A DNA stretch of 64,000 bases from SAR202 cluster bacterium (GTDB lineage Bacteria > Chloroflexota > Dehalococcoidia > Lucifugimonadales > UBA3495), in NCBI GenBank assembly GCA_013204585.1, contig JABMNL010000038.1, positions 1 through 64,000 of the forward strand. Reading direction: 5' to 3'. The number at the start of each line of letters is the position of its first letter. Within the stretch, counting starts at the first letter, position 1. Positions 41,819-49,732 of this stretch are shown piece by piece. Under the pieces are notes generated by a model that searched no databases, was not told the origin of the DNA, and saw nothing but the letters and a program-made list of their open reading frames with translations. The translations under genes and the position numbers were made by a program.

Positions 41819-42823
41819 GTGGACATCGGCAAGTTCCCTCCCTTATTACTAGAGAAGCTGCTGCAAAAGACAGGGGTATCTGACCCCCGGGTGCTGCTGG
41901 GCCCCGGCGTGGGCAAGGACGCGGCGGTAATCGACCTGGGCGACACGCTGTTGGTGGCCAAGAGCGACCCCATAACCTTCGCCACCGACCGCATCGGCTG
42001 GTACGCCGTGCAGGTGAACGCCAACGACGTTGCCTGCACCGGGGGAATACCGCGCTGGTTCCTGGCCACGCTGCTGGTACCGGAGCGCTTCACCGAAGAC
42101 CAGGCCGAAGAGCTGTTTAATCAGGTGCTGGACGCCTGCAACGCCATTAATGTCACCTTAATCGGCGGCCACAGCGAGGTTACCCACGGAATCGACCGTC
42201 CCATCGTGTCCGGCACCATGCTGGGCGAGGTGGCGCGGGACCGCCTAATTAAGACTGGCGGCGCCCAGGAAGGCGACAGCATCGTCGTGACCAAAGGAAT
42301 CGCCATCGAGGGCACCGCGCTCTTGGCCCTGGAACGGGCCGACGATCTGCGGAAGGCCGGAGTGCCCGACAGCATAATTACACAAAGCGCAGAACTATTA
42401 AATGTACCAGGCATAAGTGTAATAGAAGACGCTCAAATCGCCTGCGCTACTGCACAAGTACATTCTATGCATGACGTGACAGAAGGTGGCTTGATAACTG
42501 GACTGCGGGAAGTCGCCGCGGCCTCGGGCCTGGGGTTGGCCATTGAGGAAGGGAGCGTGCCGGTGTTGCCGACTACGAGCCAGGTGTGCGCGGCCTTGGA
42601 ACTGGACCCGTTGGGACTGCTGGCATCGGGAGCGCTCATAATTACGCTTCCGCCAGAGGACGTTACCTCTTTACTCACTGCATTGGAGAAAAAGGGAATA
42701 GATGGCTGGGAGATCGGAATAATGATGGCGAAAGAAGAGGGGCTGGTATCCATTGGCCGCCAGGGCGAGGTTGAGCTTCCCCAGTTCAGCCGCGACGAAC
42801 TGGCCCGTTACTTCAGCCAATAG
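41819..42823 (+). CDS. AIR synthase-related protein, HypE-like
   Basis: The 334-residue protein has the PurM/HypE/ThiL/SelD fold: LGPGVGKDAAVIDLGD with the ATP-binding Asp, FATDRIGWYAVQVNANDVACTGG, LIGGHSE, and HDVTEGGLITGLREVAAASG. The ending lacks the C-terminal Cys of true HypE, and no hydrogenase maturation genes are near. The N-terminus lacks the Cys/Sec-Gly-Cys motif of SelD. A stretch near 42,370-42,500 uses AT-richer codons than the rest. The start is GTG behind AGGAG. Confidence 0.82.
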   Translation: MDIGKFPPLLLEKLLQKTGVSDPRVLLGPGVGKDAAVIDLGDTLLVAKSDPITFATDRIGWYAVQVNANDVACTGGIPRWFLATLLVPERFTEDQAEELFNQVLDACNAINVTLIGGHSEVTHGIDRPIVSGTMLGEVARDRLIKTGGAQEGDSIVVTKGIAIEGTALLALERADDLRKAGVPDSIITQSAELLNVPGISVIEDAQIACATAQVHSMHDVTEGGLITGLREVAAASGLGLAIEEGSVPVLPTTSQVCAALELDPLGLLASGALIITLPPEDVTSLLTALEKKGIDGWEIGIMMAKEEGLVSIGRQGEVELPQFSRDELARYFSQ

Positions 42824-43290
42824 GATGCGCCGTTGGTATTACTGAGAGACTACATTGGTACATGAATCGTATAGTGCATACTACTACAAATCTACGCTTT
42901 TATTAACTAGACTTTCAAATATACCCTTAAACGCAAGGAGTGGTATATATCGTTCTGCACCAGTATCAATTAGAAAGGTCATTTATTAAGGGTTCGATTA
43001 GCTAAGGTGTTCTCAAGTAAAGTTCCGTATTAATTTTAGGTTTCATTAGGTTCGATGAGAGTAAATAATAGATTATAGTTCATCTATACCTAGTAGATAA
43101 ACTTAGTGCTAGTTACGAATACCATGGTTAATAGGATGCTCTCCGTTCCGACCATCTATTAACCACACCCTTCGCTAGCACCATTATTGATTAATGCTAA
43201 TGACATTAATCTACCCTTCTGCCGTACGAAGTCGCCATAAACTACAGGTTTGGCATACTCAGCTATAAGCGACAGGAGGGGACCTGTTGG
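42824..43290. other. AT-rich gene-free spacer
   Basis: About 470 bases of markedly AT-rich sequence with many stops in all frames sit inside an otherwise GC-rich genome. GGTTCGATTAG and GGTTCGATGAG occur 70 bases apart. No gene, RNA fold or repeat array is supported. Confidence 0.5.
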
Positions 43291-43938
43291 TTATGAAGCC
43301 AGTTCCTTGATTGCGTTTGCGGCCCGTTGCTGGGCCGGCACGGTCAGGGACCACTCATTACCCTGGGAAATGAACATGTCCCGCTGTTTCTTCATGTGTG
43401 AGGCAAAGTTAGGCGCATCGTAGGCGCCATACTCGCGACAGGCCTCGATTAGCTTCTCTTTGGAGAACACCGGCTGCTCCCCAACCAGAAGTCCGCCAAT
43501 TCCAAGCAACAATGCCAGTTTTACCTGTTTCTTGGAATTGGTCTTTTCTTTCAGATCCTTCACGATAATACGATATGAGCTGCCATCCAAATGATAGACC
43601 CGTGATATGGATGCGCTCGGTATTTGGTGTTGGTCCAAAAATACGAAGCCGCGTTCGCTGGCCTTATATTGGCGGTCAGTGCTGCCGTTGGTGGGGGGTT
43701 CATTGATGTAAGACCCGCTTGAAGACGATGCGGAGGTCTCGTCATTCCCATTGGTAGTGTGGCCGTGGCCGTTTCCGACGCCGATGCCAATATCAGCAGG
43801 AAGGGCGTCCGACTGGGCTAGCACACCGATTAATGCCTGGAAACAGGGAATCTGGTACTTCTCGGGGCATCGCTCCGCCAGCTTTACAGCCTCGTCCAGA
43901 TGCTCCGCCACGTTCTCGAACACTACCGCCTCCTCCAC
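43291..43938 (-). CDS. Hypothetical protein, two-part with Ser/Gly/Asn-rich linker
   Basis: The 215-residue protein has a helical N-terminal domain (FENVAEHLDEAVKLAERCPEKY) and a low-complexity linker at about residues 60-90 (HTTNGNDETSASSSS). A C-terminal domain follows (YRIIVKDLKEKTNSKKQVKLALLL, LIEACREYGAYDAPNFASHMKKQ, SLTVPAQQRAANAIKEL). The C-terminal part looks like a helical, possibly winged-helix, DNA-binding region; that is inference from its spacing. No family is recognised. AT-rich spacers flank it on both sides. Confidence 0.65.
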   Translation of the reverse strand: MEEAVVFENVAEHLDEAVKLAERCPEKYQIPCFQALIGVLAQSDALPADIGIGVGNGHGHTTNGNDETSASSSSGSYINEPPTNGSTDRQYKASERGFVFLDQHQIPSASISRVYHLDGSSYRIIVKDLKEKTNSKKQVKLALLLGIGGLLVGEQPVFSKEKLIEACREYGAYDAPNFASHMKKQRDMFISQGNEWSLTVPAQQRAANAIKELAS

Positions 43939-44214
43939 CCATAAAGGTCTAGCTAATATATACCATTCAATTAACGGCCTGGTATATAAAGGCCGACTTG
44001 TGGCGACCCTGACCTGGGCCCCTATCCATTGCTCAGTATAGCCCCGTTAAAAACGCTCTTCAATTATTAATGACCCGGCTATGGGCATAAATAACGAGTC
44101 CACGGAGGCGATTCTTTAATTTATTACAGGCCCGCGAACGTTACATTTATATCTCAATATAAACGATACCTAGATTTATAGTCCGATGGATTAATATAAA
44201 TTTATGCGGCAAGG
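43939..44214. other. AT-rich spacer
   Basis: Roughly 275 bases rich in TATATA, TTAAT and ATTTAT. It includes GGCCTGGTATATAAAGGCC, a possible short hairpin. No gene is supported. Confidence 0.4.
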
Positions 44215-45180
44215 TCAGGCTCGATACATTTCCAACGCCTGACGGAGTTGGTCCACGGTGGTGTTGGCACCGCTCACGGTAATCGCTACCTTTTTTCCTT
44301 TTACCTTTTCCGGGTACTTGATTGCGCCCGCCAAAGCCGTAGCTCCCGCGCCCTCGGCCAGGGTATGGGCCTTCTCCACCAGTGTGCCGATGGCCTGGCG
44401 GATCTCATCGTCGCTCACCAGTAGGAAGTCGTCCAGCAGTTCGCGCATTATCAACTGCGGCAGCTCGTATCCCGACCCGGTGGCCACGCCTTCGGCGAAG
44501 GTGGCCATCTCCGCCTCGACAATTTCACCCTGCTTCCACGACAGGTATCCGGCCGGCGCTTGCTCCGACTGAACCGCCAGAACTTCTATGGCAGGGTCAA
44601 TACCCTTAGCCACGATGCAAGCGCCCGAGACGCCTGATCCACCACCCAGGGGCACCACCAGCACCTGGACATCGGGCAGGTCCTCGATAATCTCCAGAGC
44701 CGCAGTGGCAACTCCAGCAATGAGCAGCGGCTCGTTCACCGGATGCACGAACCGGTAGCCTTCTTCTCGGGCCAGACGCTCGCAGTGCAGCCGGGCGTCA
44801 TCGAAGGCATCGCCGTGGAATATCAGCTCCGCGCCCAGGGCCTTCATGGCCGCCACCTTGTTGGGGTTGGCGTTCTTCGGCAGGCAAATCATGGCCCGGA
44901 CGCCAAACATGCGGCAGGCGCTGGCCATCGACTGGCCGTGGTTGCCCGTGGACGCGGTAATCAACCCTCGCGCTCGCTCTTCGTCGGTCAGATTAGCCAG
45001 CAGATTAATGCCGCCCCGTTGCTTGAACGCGCCCAGAGGCAAGTGCTCCTCGTGCTTCAAGTACACTTCTGCGTTTAGCATCTCGCTGAGTCCAGCGGAA
45101 TAATGTAATGGCGTACGGGGGAGATGCGGAGCGATGGTCTTCTTCGCTTGATAGACGTCGCGCAGCGTTGGGGCTTGCAT
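44215..45180 (-). CDS. Threonine/serine dehydratase-like PLP enzyme
   Basis: The 321-residue fold-type II PLP enzyme has the lysine motif GAFKQRGG near residue 53, the substrate loop TASTGNHGQS, the phosphate-binding PLGGGSGVSG and the late TVSGANTTV. The family deaminates threonine or serine to 2-oxo acids, or racemises serine. It lacks the C-terminal ACT-like regulatory domain, so it resembles TdcB or catabolic forms rather than biosynthetic IlvA. GAFKQRGG differs slightly from the usual SFKxRGA. Confidence 0.86.
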   Translation of the reverse strand: MQAPTLRDVYQAKKTIAPHLPRTPLHYSAGLSEMLNAEVYLKHEEHLPLGAFKQRGGINLLANLTDEERARGLITASTGNHGQSMASACRMFGVRAMICLPKNANPNKVAAMKALGAELIFHGDAFDDARLHCERLAREEGYRFVHPVNEPLLIAGVATAALEIIEDLPDVQVLVVPLGGGSGVSGACIVAKGIDPAIEVLAVQSEQAPAGYLSWKQGEIVEAEMATFAEGVATGSGYELPQLIMRELLDDFLLVSDDEIRQAIGTLVEKAHTLAEGAGATALAGAIKYPEKVKGKKVAITVSGANTTVDQLRQALEMYRA

Positions 45181-45285
45181 TTGAACCCGCCTTATTAATT
45201 AAATGAAGTTAGTTGATTTATAGTCAGCTTATGGTCCTGATATAAGAGAGTCAATGACACTCTTTATCACGACAAAGACCCCCTA

Positions 45286-45924
45286 TTAATGACTCCCTTC
45301 CTTCCGGATGGTCTTGATTCGGTGGTAGATGAACCAAATCACCACCACGACGATGATGCCAGCGATGGGGAAGTCGAAGGGCCGCATGACCGCACGCATA
45401 TCCTCCCAGTTCTCCCCCAGCTTGTAACCACCATAAGCCAAACCCAGGCTCCAGGGGTATGACCCGATAAAGGTATAGAAGCTGAACTTCCAGATGTTCA
45501 TGCGGGCAATTCCGGCCGGGACACTAATAAAGGTACGGACCACCGGCAATAGGCGCGACGCAAAGACCGCCAGCTCGCCATATTTCTGAAACCATTCCTC
45601 GGCCCGTTCCACTTCATGCTGGGTCACCAGCACATATTTTCCATACTTCTTTAATAAAGGACGCCCGCCCTTGAGGCTGATCCAGTAGGCCACCCACGAT
45701 CCGATGAGATTCCCTAAGGCCCCATAGAAGCCCGCCATGGCCAGCATCCAGGCCGATTCACCCTTGGCCTCAATTAAGAGCCAGCCAGCCAACGGCATGA
45801 TTAATTCGCTGGGGAAGGGGATGGCGGCGCTCTCGATGCCCATTAAAAAGACCACGCCGGGCCAGCCCATAACGTCATAGACGTTCGTGATTATGTTTAA
45901 AAACCAGGTTTCTATGCCATGCAT
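45286..45924 (-). CDS. DedA-family membrane protein
   Basis: The 212-residue protein shows the DedA (VTT/SNARE-associated) pattern: FLMGIESAAIPFPSELIMPLAGWL, GALGNLIGSWVAYWISLKGGRPLLKKYG, and FASRLLPVVRTFISVPAGIARM, with reentrant-type helices and a basic C-terminus. Family members act in membrane lipid and polyprenyl-phosphate handling and affect envelope stress. The E..PxPSE and FxRxxPxxRT motifs are intact. Confidence 0.9.
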   Translation of the reverse strand: MHGIETWFLNIITNVYDVMGWPGVVFLMGIESAAIPFPSELIMPLAGWLLIEAKGESAWMLAMAGFYGALGNLIGSWVAYWISLKGGRPLLKKYGKYVLVTQHEVERAEEWFQKYGELAVFASRLLPVVRTFISVPAGIARMNIWKFSFYTFIGSYPWSLGLAYGGYKLGENWEDMRAVMRPFDFPIAGIIVVVVIWFIYHRIKTIRKEGSH

Positions 45925-46060
45925 GTCTTAACTGTCCTTATAAACAACGGAGGAGATACGTGATAAATACGACCAATCGGAATAAACTTATGGACGGACC
46001 AGATTATTTAATGTTCTAGTCATTTCTTATATTAATTTAAAATAATGTTTAGATAAAGTA

Positions 46061-46089
46061 TTGACGTTAGTCAAAACGGGTGTTAATCT
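46061..46089 (+). promoter_or_regulatory. Sigma70-type promoter for the small HTH gene
   Basis: TTGACG at 46,061 and TAATCT at 46,084 are separated by exactly 17 bases, about 70 bases upstream of the ATG at 46,157. Confidence 0.6.
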
Positions 46090-46156
46090 AATGTTAACCC
46101 GATGGCCCGGGCAGCAGTATAAAGCAGTACTAATACACCAAGATACGGAGGGAACC

Positions 46157-46381
46157 ATGGCTAGAAAGACAAAATTGATGCTACGAGTAGAAAAAGAACA
46201 CCAGCGCCCCCTAGAGCGCCTGTTGCCCGAGAAAGTTAATGAGGTCGGTCTTTCGGCCACCGCCGAGGAACTCGGAGTCAGCAAGGCCACTCTTGGCTAC
46301 TGGCTGCTCAAGTTGGGTATAAATGTACGCCGCGTAGCGCTCGCCCCCGGCGAGACCTTGGAAGTTAAGCGGATTAGCTAA
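46157..46381 (+). CDS. Small helix-turn-helix protein
   Basis: The 74-residue protein starts at ATG 46,157, right after GGAGGGAACC; an upstream frame extension to 46,061 overlaps the promoter and is not used. The middle (SATAEELGVSKATLGYWLLKLGI) is a clear HTH resembling resolvase/MarR-type recognition helices. The basic N-terminus (MARKTKLMLRVEKEHQRPLERLLP) could contact DNA or RNA. It has its own promoter and terminator, so it is a single-gene unit. Confidence 0.78.
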   Translation: MARKTKLMLRVEKEHQRPLERLLPEKVNEVGLSATAEELGVSKATLGYWLLKLGINVRRVALAPGETLEVKRIS

Positions 46382-46414
46382 CCCAACAGTTACTAGAAAA
46401 TCACGCTCCTATCG

Positions 46415-46446
46415 AAAAGCCCCGCGTTAACGCGGGGCTTTTTTGT
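46415..46446 (+). terminator. Intrinsic terminator of the HTH gene
   Basis: AAAAGCCCCGCG-TTAA-CGCGGGGCTTTTTT is a strong hairpin with a T-run, 34 bases after the HTH gene stop. Confidence 0.92.
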
Positions 46447-46604
46447 TTTTGCCCAATCACAACCTCATTAGCGCCACTGCTAACCTTCCCAAATTCCCAG
46501 TGTCCTCTCGGCCTTTTTAAGGCCATTTTTATAACGCCGCCTGTCCCTGTCACCACCGCCGCTCTGAATCCCTTTGTTTTCTAACCACAATTTCCCGACC
46601 AGTC

Positions 46605-47714
46605 TTAACCTTGGAAGATGTCCTCGGGCAAGAACGCCGAAACGGTGACGTTGGGCAGGTCGACCACGTTACTAATCTTGAGATCTACTGCGACGCTACA
46701 GATAACGTAGGCCTGTTCCTTGGTCCAACCCCTTTCTTGCAGCAGGGCAATCATATTAATCAAAGCGTTGCGGGCCGCTAGGGTCAGGTGGTCCTCGCCT
46801 TCCTGGGTGCCGTCATCCCGGATGGGCATCCCCATGGTGGCGATGAAGTTTCGCGGCACCGCCCATTCCGGTGCAATGAAATATCCCGGATGGGAGAACC
46901 GAGGGAAGGTTATGTTATTCCGGGCGGCCTCCCCCTTGCGCAGGTGAAACTTGACCACTGCGGTGGCCCCCATTTCGATGGCGGTGATGCAGCACTCGGA
47001 GTCCCCCTGGGCGAAGTGGCCGTCCCCCGCCGAGTAGAGGGCACCGGATACGTTAACGGGTATCAGTAACCGGGAACCCTTGGTCAGTTGCTTGGCATCC
47101 ACGTTGCCGCAGTTCTCCCGGGGCGGAATCGTGCGGAGTCCTTCGGCGGCTATCGGTCCTTCGGGCACCGCATCTTCGGCGTCGGGAGGAAAGGCCACCC
47201 CGCCGCGTCGTACCAAGTCGGCTTCGCGTTCGGTCCAAGCCTCCATCTGCGCCCTGGAAGGCGCAATCCCTGCGGTACCCATGAACGAACCATTGGGTAT
47301 CCTAACGCCGGGCAGGTCCTTGGATGTCGCCCAGCCGTCCTGCATATCCCAATGCACCACGAATGGCTCAGGAAACAGGTCGCGCAGAAACCCAGCGCCG
47401 GGTCGGTTGCGGGTCCATCCGTAGGACTGGGGAATTATGTCGACGTACTCAATTTCGAGCAAGTCGCCCGGCTCGGCACCCTTTATGTAAACCGGGCCGG
47501 TCAACGGGTGTCCCACCTTACCGGCAAAACCCGGAAAGTCGGCGACGGTCACGTTGGGCTGCATCTGCCCGTCCGAAGCGTCCCTGGTTTCCAACAACAC
47601 ATCTTCGCCGGGGTCGGCCTCCAAAATCGGGGTGATGTCCGGGTGCCAGCGATTGTGCCCCTTGCCAGGGTCGTCCTTCAACCGTTTGCTGCGGTCTATC
47701 TCAATGCTCTTCAT
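46605..47714 (-). CDS. Acetamidase/formamidase-family amidohydrolase
   Basis: The 369-residue protein matches FmdA-type formamidases: NRWHPDITP, GPVYIKGAEPGDLLEIEYVDI, GIAPSRAQM, NCGNVDAKQLTKGSRLLIPV, GDGHFAQGDSE with the metal-site residues, and a C-terminal VDLKISNVVDLPN. It releases ammonia from formamide or short amides. The ATG follows GGAG at close range. It starts 21 bases after the TPP enzyme gene, so the two are probably one transcript driven by the promoter at 49,523-49,551. Confidence 0.9.
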   Translation of the reverse strand: MKSIEIDRSKRLKDDPGKGHNRWHPDITPILEADPGEDVLLETRDASDGQMQPNVTVADFPGFAGKVGHPLTGPVYIKGAEPGDLLEIEYVDIIPQSYGWTRNRPGAGFLRDLFPEPFVVHWDMQDGWATSKDLPGVRIPNGSFMGTAGIAPSRAQMEAWTEREADLVRRGGVAFPPDAEDAVPEGPIAAEGLRTIPPRENCGNVDAKQLTKGSRLLIPVNVSGALYSAGDGHFAQGDSECCITAIEMGATAVVKFHLRKGEAARNNITFPRFSHPGYFIAPEWAVPRNFIATMGMPIRDDGTQEGEDHLTLAARNALINMIALLQERGWTKEQAYVICSVAVDLKISNVVDLPNVTVSAFLPEDIFQG

Positions 47715-47735
47715 GGAAACTCCAAGCTGCTAGGT

Positions 47736-49421
47736 TTAAATTGACCAGTCGTCAGGTACATTTGGCATGGCCATGGGCTTAATCATGACTTCTACCAGCG
47801 CAGCTTGGCCGTTTTCGGTAGCGGTGATGGCCCGCCGGAGAGCCGGGCCAACTTCTAACGGGTCTTCAACCCTTTCCGCATACGCGCCCAAACCTTCGGC
47901 CACTTTGCTCCAGTTGCCAGATAGTTTGGCCATAGCGGGCGGCGGGCCGTTGGGACCTTCCATGCCCATCAAGCCTCCGCCGGTGCCTTCATTGTTGACA
48001 ACTATGGTCAACGTCGGGAGTCCCATCCGCACGGCAGTCTCCAATTCCATGCCAACCATGCCGAACGACGCGTCGCCCAGCAAGTGAACCACCAACTTGT
48101 CAGGCTGCCCCAATTTAGCGCCGATGGCCCCGCCCAACGACCAACCCATGGCGGCCATACCGCCCATTCCCACATAGCTGCGGGGCTTAGTGGCAATCCA
48201 GAAAGGCGACATATAGCCTCGACTTCCGCCAGCGTCGTGTAACGCGATGGTCTTGTCTAAGTCGACAATCTTGGCCAATTCGTTGACCACCCGGTAGCCG
48301 GTGGTGGGAGCAGACAAGTCGTTGAAAATAGGCTCCCATTCGCCTCGGAGCTTGTCCTTGGCCTGTTTAATCTCGGCGACCACTTCCTCTTTAAGACCGC
48401 CCTTGCCCGGCCCAACTCGCTCTTTCACCGCATCCAAAATGGCCCGCAAGGCCAACTTTGCGTCCGCCAGGATGGGCACATCGGCCTGGTATTGCTTGTT
48501 CAGGTCATTCTCATCGGCGTTCACGTGAATCAGACTCACGCCTTCTGGGATAGGCCGTCCGTCGGTGCCGTTGGGCAGCCGGTAGGAATTGCCCACTGCC
48601 AGCACCACGTCGGCCTTGCGGTTAATATGCAATGAAGCCCCACTGGCATACCGGCTGCGCGGGTAACAACCCATGCCCATAGATAGGGGATGGTCCTCAG
48701 GAAATACGCCCTTGGCGACCAAGGTGGTCGCCACCGGCATGGACAGCAATTCGGCCAGTTCTTTAGCCTCGTCCCAGGCCTCGGCGGAAAGAACGCCGCC
48801 ACCCAGGTTCAAAACAGGCATTTTGGCATTGACCAGCAGGTCGGCAGCCTTGGCGACTTCATCGGGCGCGGGGGCAGCCTTCCGTCCGGGGCCGACCGGC
48901 TCGTACTCCAACACGTCATCTGGAGCCTCGGTCATCAGCACGTCCTGGGGCATCTCCAACACCACCGGGCCAGGAGAGCCGGAGCGTAAGGCAGTGAAGG
49001 CACGCCGCATTATTGATGGGATGTCTTCGACTTTAGTCATGGTGCCCCGCCATTTGACCAGGGTGTCAAAGATGCTGGCGGAAACTTCTTGTTGCACCTC
49101 TTTGCCCAGTTGCGCGAGCGGGTGTTGTCCCATCAATAGAAGCACGGGAATGTTGTCGGCGTAGGCACCGGCGATGCCGGTCAGAGTGTTGGTTGCGCCG
49201 GGTCCGGTGCCGGTCATGGCCACGCCCACCTTGCCGGTAGCGCGAGCATAACCGTCGGCAATCTCCACACCCAGCCGTTCGTTTCTGGCAGCGAAAACCT
49301 TGATGGTCTCGGAGTTTCTCAGGCCGGTCCAAAGGGGGGCTAAACCGCCGCCTTGGAACCCGGCGATATACTCCACTCCTTCTTTTTCCAGGGCGCGAAC
49401 TACAGCATCGGCACCACGCAT
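47736..49421 (-). CDS. Thiamine diphosphate-dependent enzyme (acetolactate synthase/decarboxylase family), copy 1
   Basis: The 561-residue protein has the three TPP-enzyme domains: a PYR domain with VEYIAGFQGGGLAP and ARNERLGVEIADGYAR (catalytic Glu region), a central domain, and a PP domain with HLLGDASFGMVGMELETAVRMGLPTLTIVVNN. Overall it resembles acetolactate synthase large subunits and benzoylformate-type decarboxylases. No ilvH-type small subunit or ilvC is nearby, so a catabolic role seems likelier. It is divergent from a second TPP enzyme and is followed by the formamidase. Confidence 0.87.
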   Translation of the reverse strand: MRGADAVVRALEKEGVEYIAGFQGGGLAPLWTGLRNSETIKVFAARNERLGVEIADGYARATGKVGVAMTGTGPGATNTLTGIAGAYADNIPVLLLMGQHPLAQLGKEVQQEVSASIFDTLVKWRGTMTKVEDIPSIMRRAFTALRSGSPGPVVLEMPQDVLMTEAPDDVLEYEPVGPGRKAAPAPDEVAKAADLLVNAKMPVLNLGGGVLSAEAWDEAKELAELLSMPVATTLVAKGVFPEDHPLSMGMGCYPRSRYASGASLHINRKADVVLAVGNSYRLPNGTDGRPIPEGVSLIHVNADENDLNKQYQADVPILADAKLALRAILDAVKERVGPGKGGLKEEVVAEIKQAKDKLRGEWEPIFNDLSAPTTGYRVVNELAKIVDLDKTIALHDAGGSRGYMSPFWIATKPRSYVGMGGMAAMGWSLGGAIGAKLGQPDKLVVHLLGDASFGMVGMELETAVRMGLPTLTIVVNNEGTGGGLMGMEGPNGPPPAMAKLSGNWSKVAEGLGAYAERVEDPLEVGPALRRAITATENGQAALVEVMIKPMAMPNVPDDWSI

Positions 49422-49522
49422 GATTCCTCTCTTGCCTATTCAAATGGGACCGGGGGGTGAGTGATGGCCCAGCGGGGATACCCAAGCATGTTTCCGTGCC
49501 TGGCCCTTCTCAGGTTGAAGGG

Positions 49523-49551
49523 ATGATACCCTGGCTCTCCATAGGGGTCAA
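49523..49551 (-). promoter_or_regulatory. Promoter of TPP enzyme copy 1 and formamidase
   Basis: On the minus strand TTGACC (49,551-49,546), 17 bases, then TATCAT (49,528-49,523). The -10 is embedded in AGGGTATCATCCC, which is repeated inverted at 49,661-49,673. Confidence 0.75.
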
Positions 49552-49641
49552 CCAGCAGTAATCAGTCGGCCCAGACCAACTCGCCCGACACAGTGTCGGG
49601 ATACCTATAACTAGACTTAAACTAGGCGTGGAACCGCTTTC

Positions 49642-49670
49642 TTGACCGTGCTTTTTACGAAGGGTATCAT
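49642..49670 (+). promoter_or_regulatory. Promoter of TPP enzyme copy 2
   Basis: TTGACC (49,642-49,647), 17 bases, then TATCAT (49,665-49,670), inside AGGGTATCATCCC. Both hexamers, the spacing and the flanks match the divergent promoter, so one regulator or one sigma factor probably controls both. Confidence 0.75.
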
Positions 49671-49732
49671 CCCCCCAACATTCGCCGGGCCGAACTGCCC
49701 GCCGACCCCAAAACTACCAAGCGAGGACACCC

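Larger units (their letters stand above)
49422..49732. other. Divergent promoter region between two TPP enzyme genes
   Basis: The 311-base gap carries two matched promoters facing outwards (49,523-49,551 and 49,642-49,670), embedded in a 13-bp inverted repeat. No gene is present. Confidence 0.7.

Noticed and set aside
41819..42823. HypE-like gene as selenophosphate synthase (selD), supporting the selenoprotein call
   Set aside because: The fold is shared, but the N-terminal Sec/Cys-Gly-Cys motif and glycine-rich start of SelD are missing. It cannot be used as evidence for selenocysteine synthesis.
42824..43290. AT-rich spacer as a replication origin or hidden gene
   Set aside because: No DnaA-box cluster, dnaA/dnaN neighbours or usable frames were seen. 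AT content alone is not enough.
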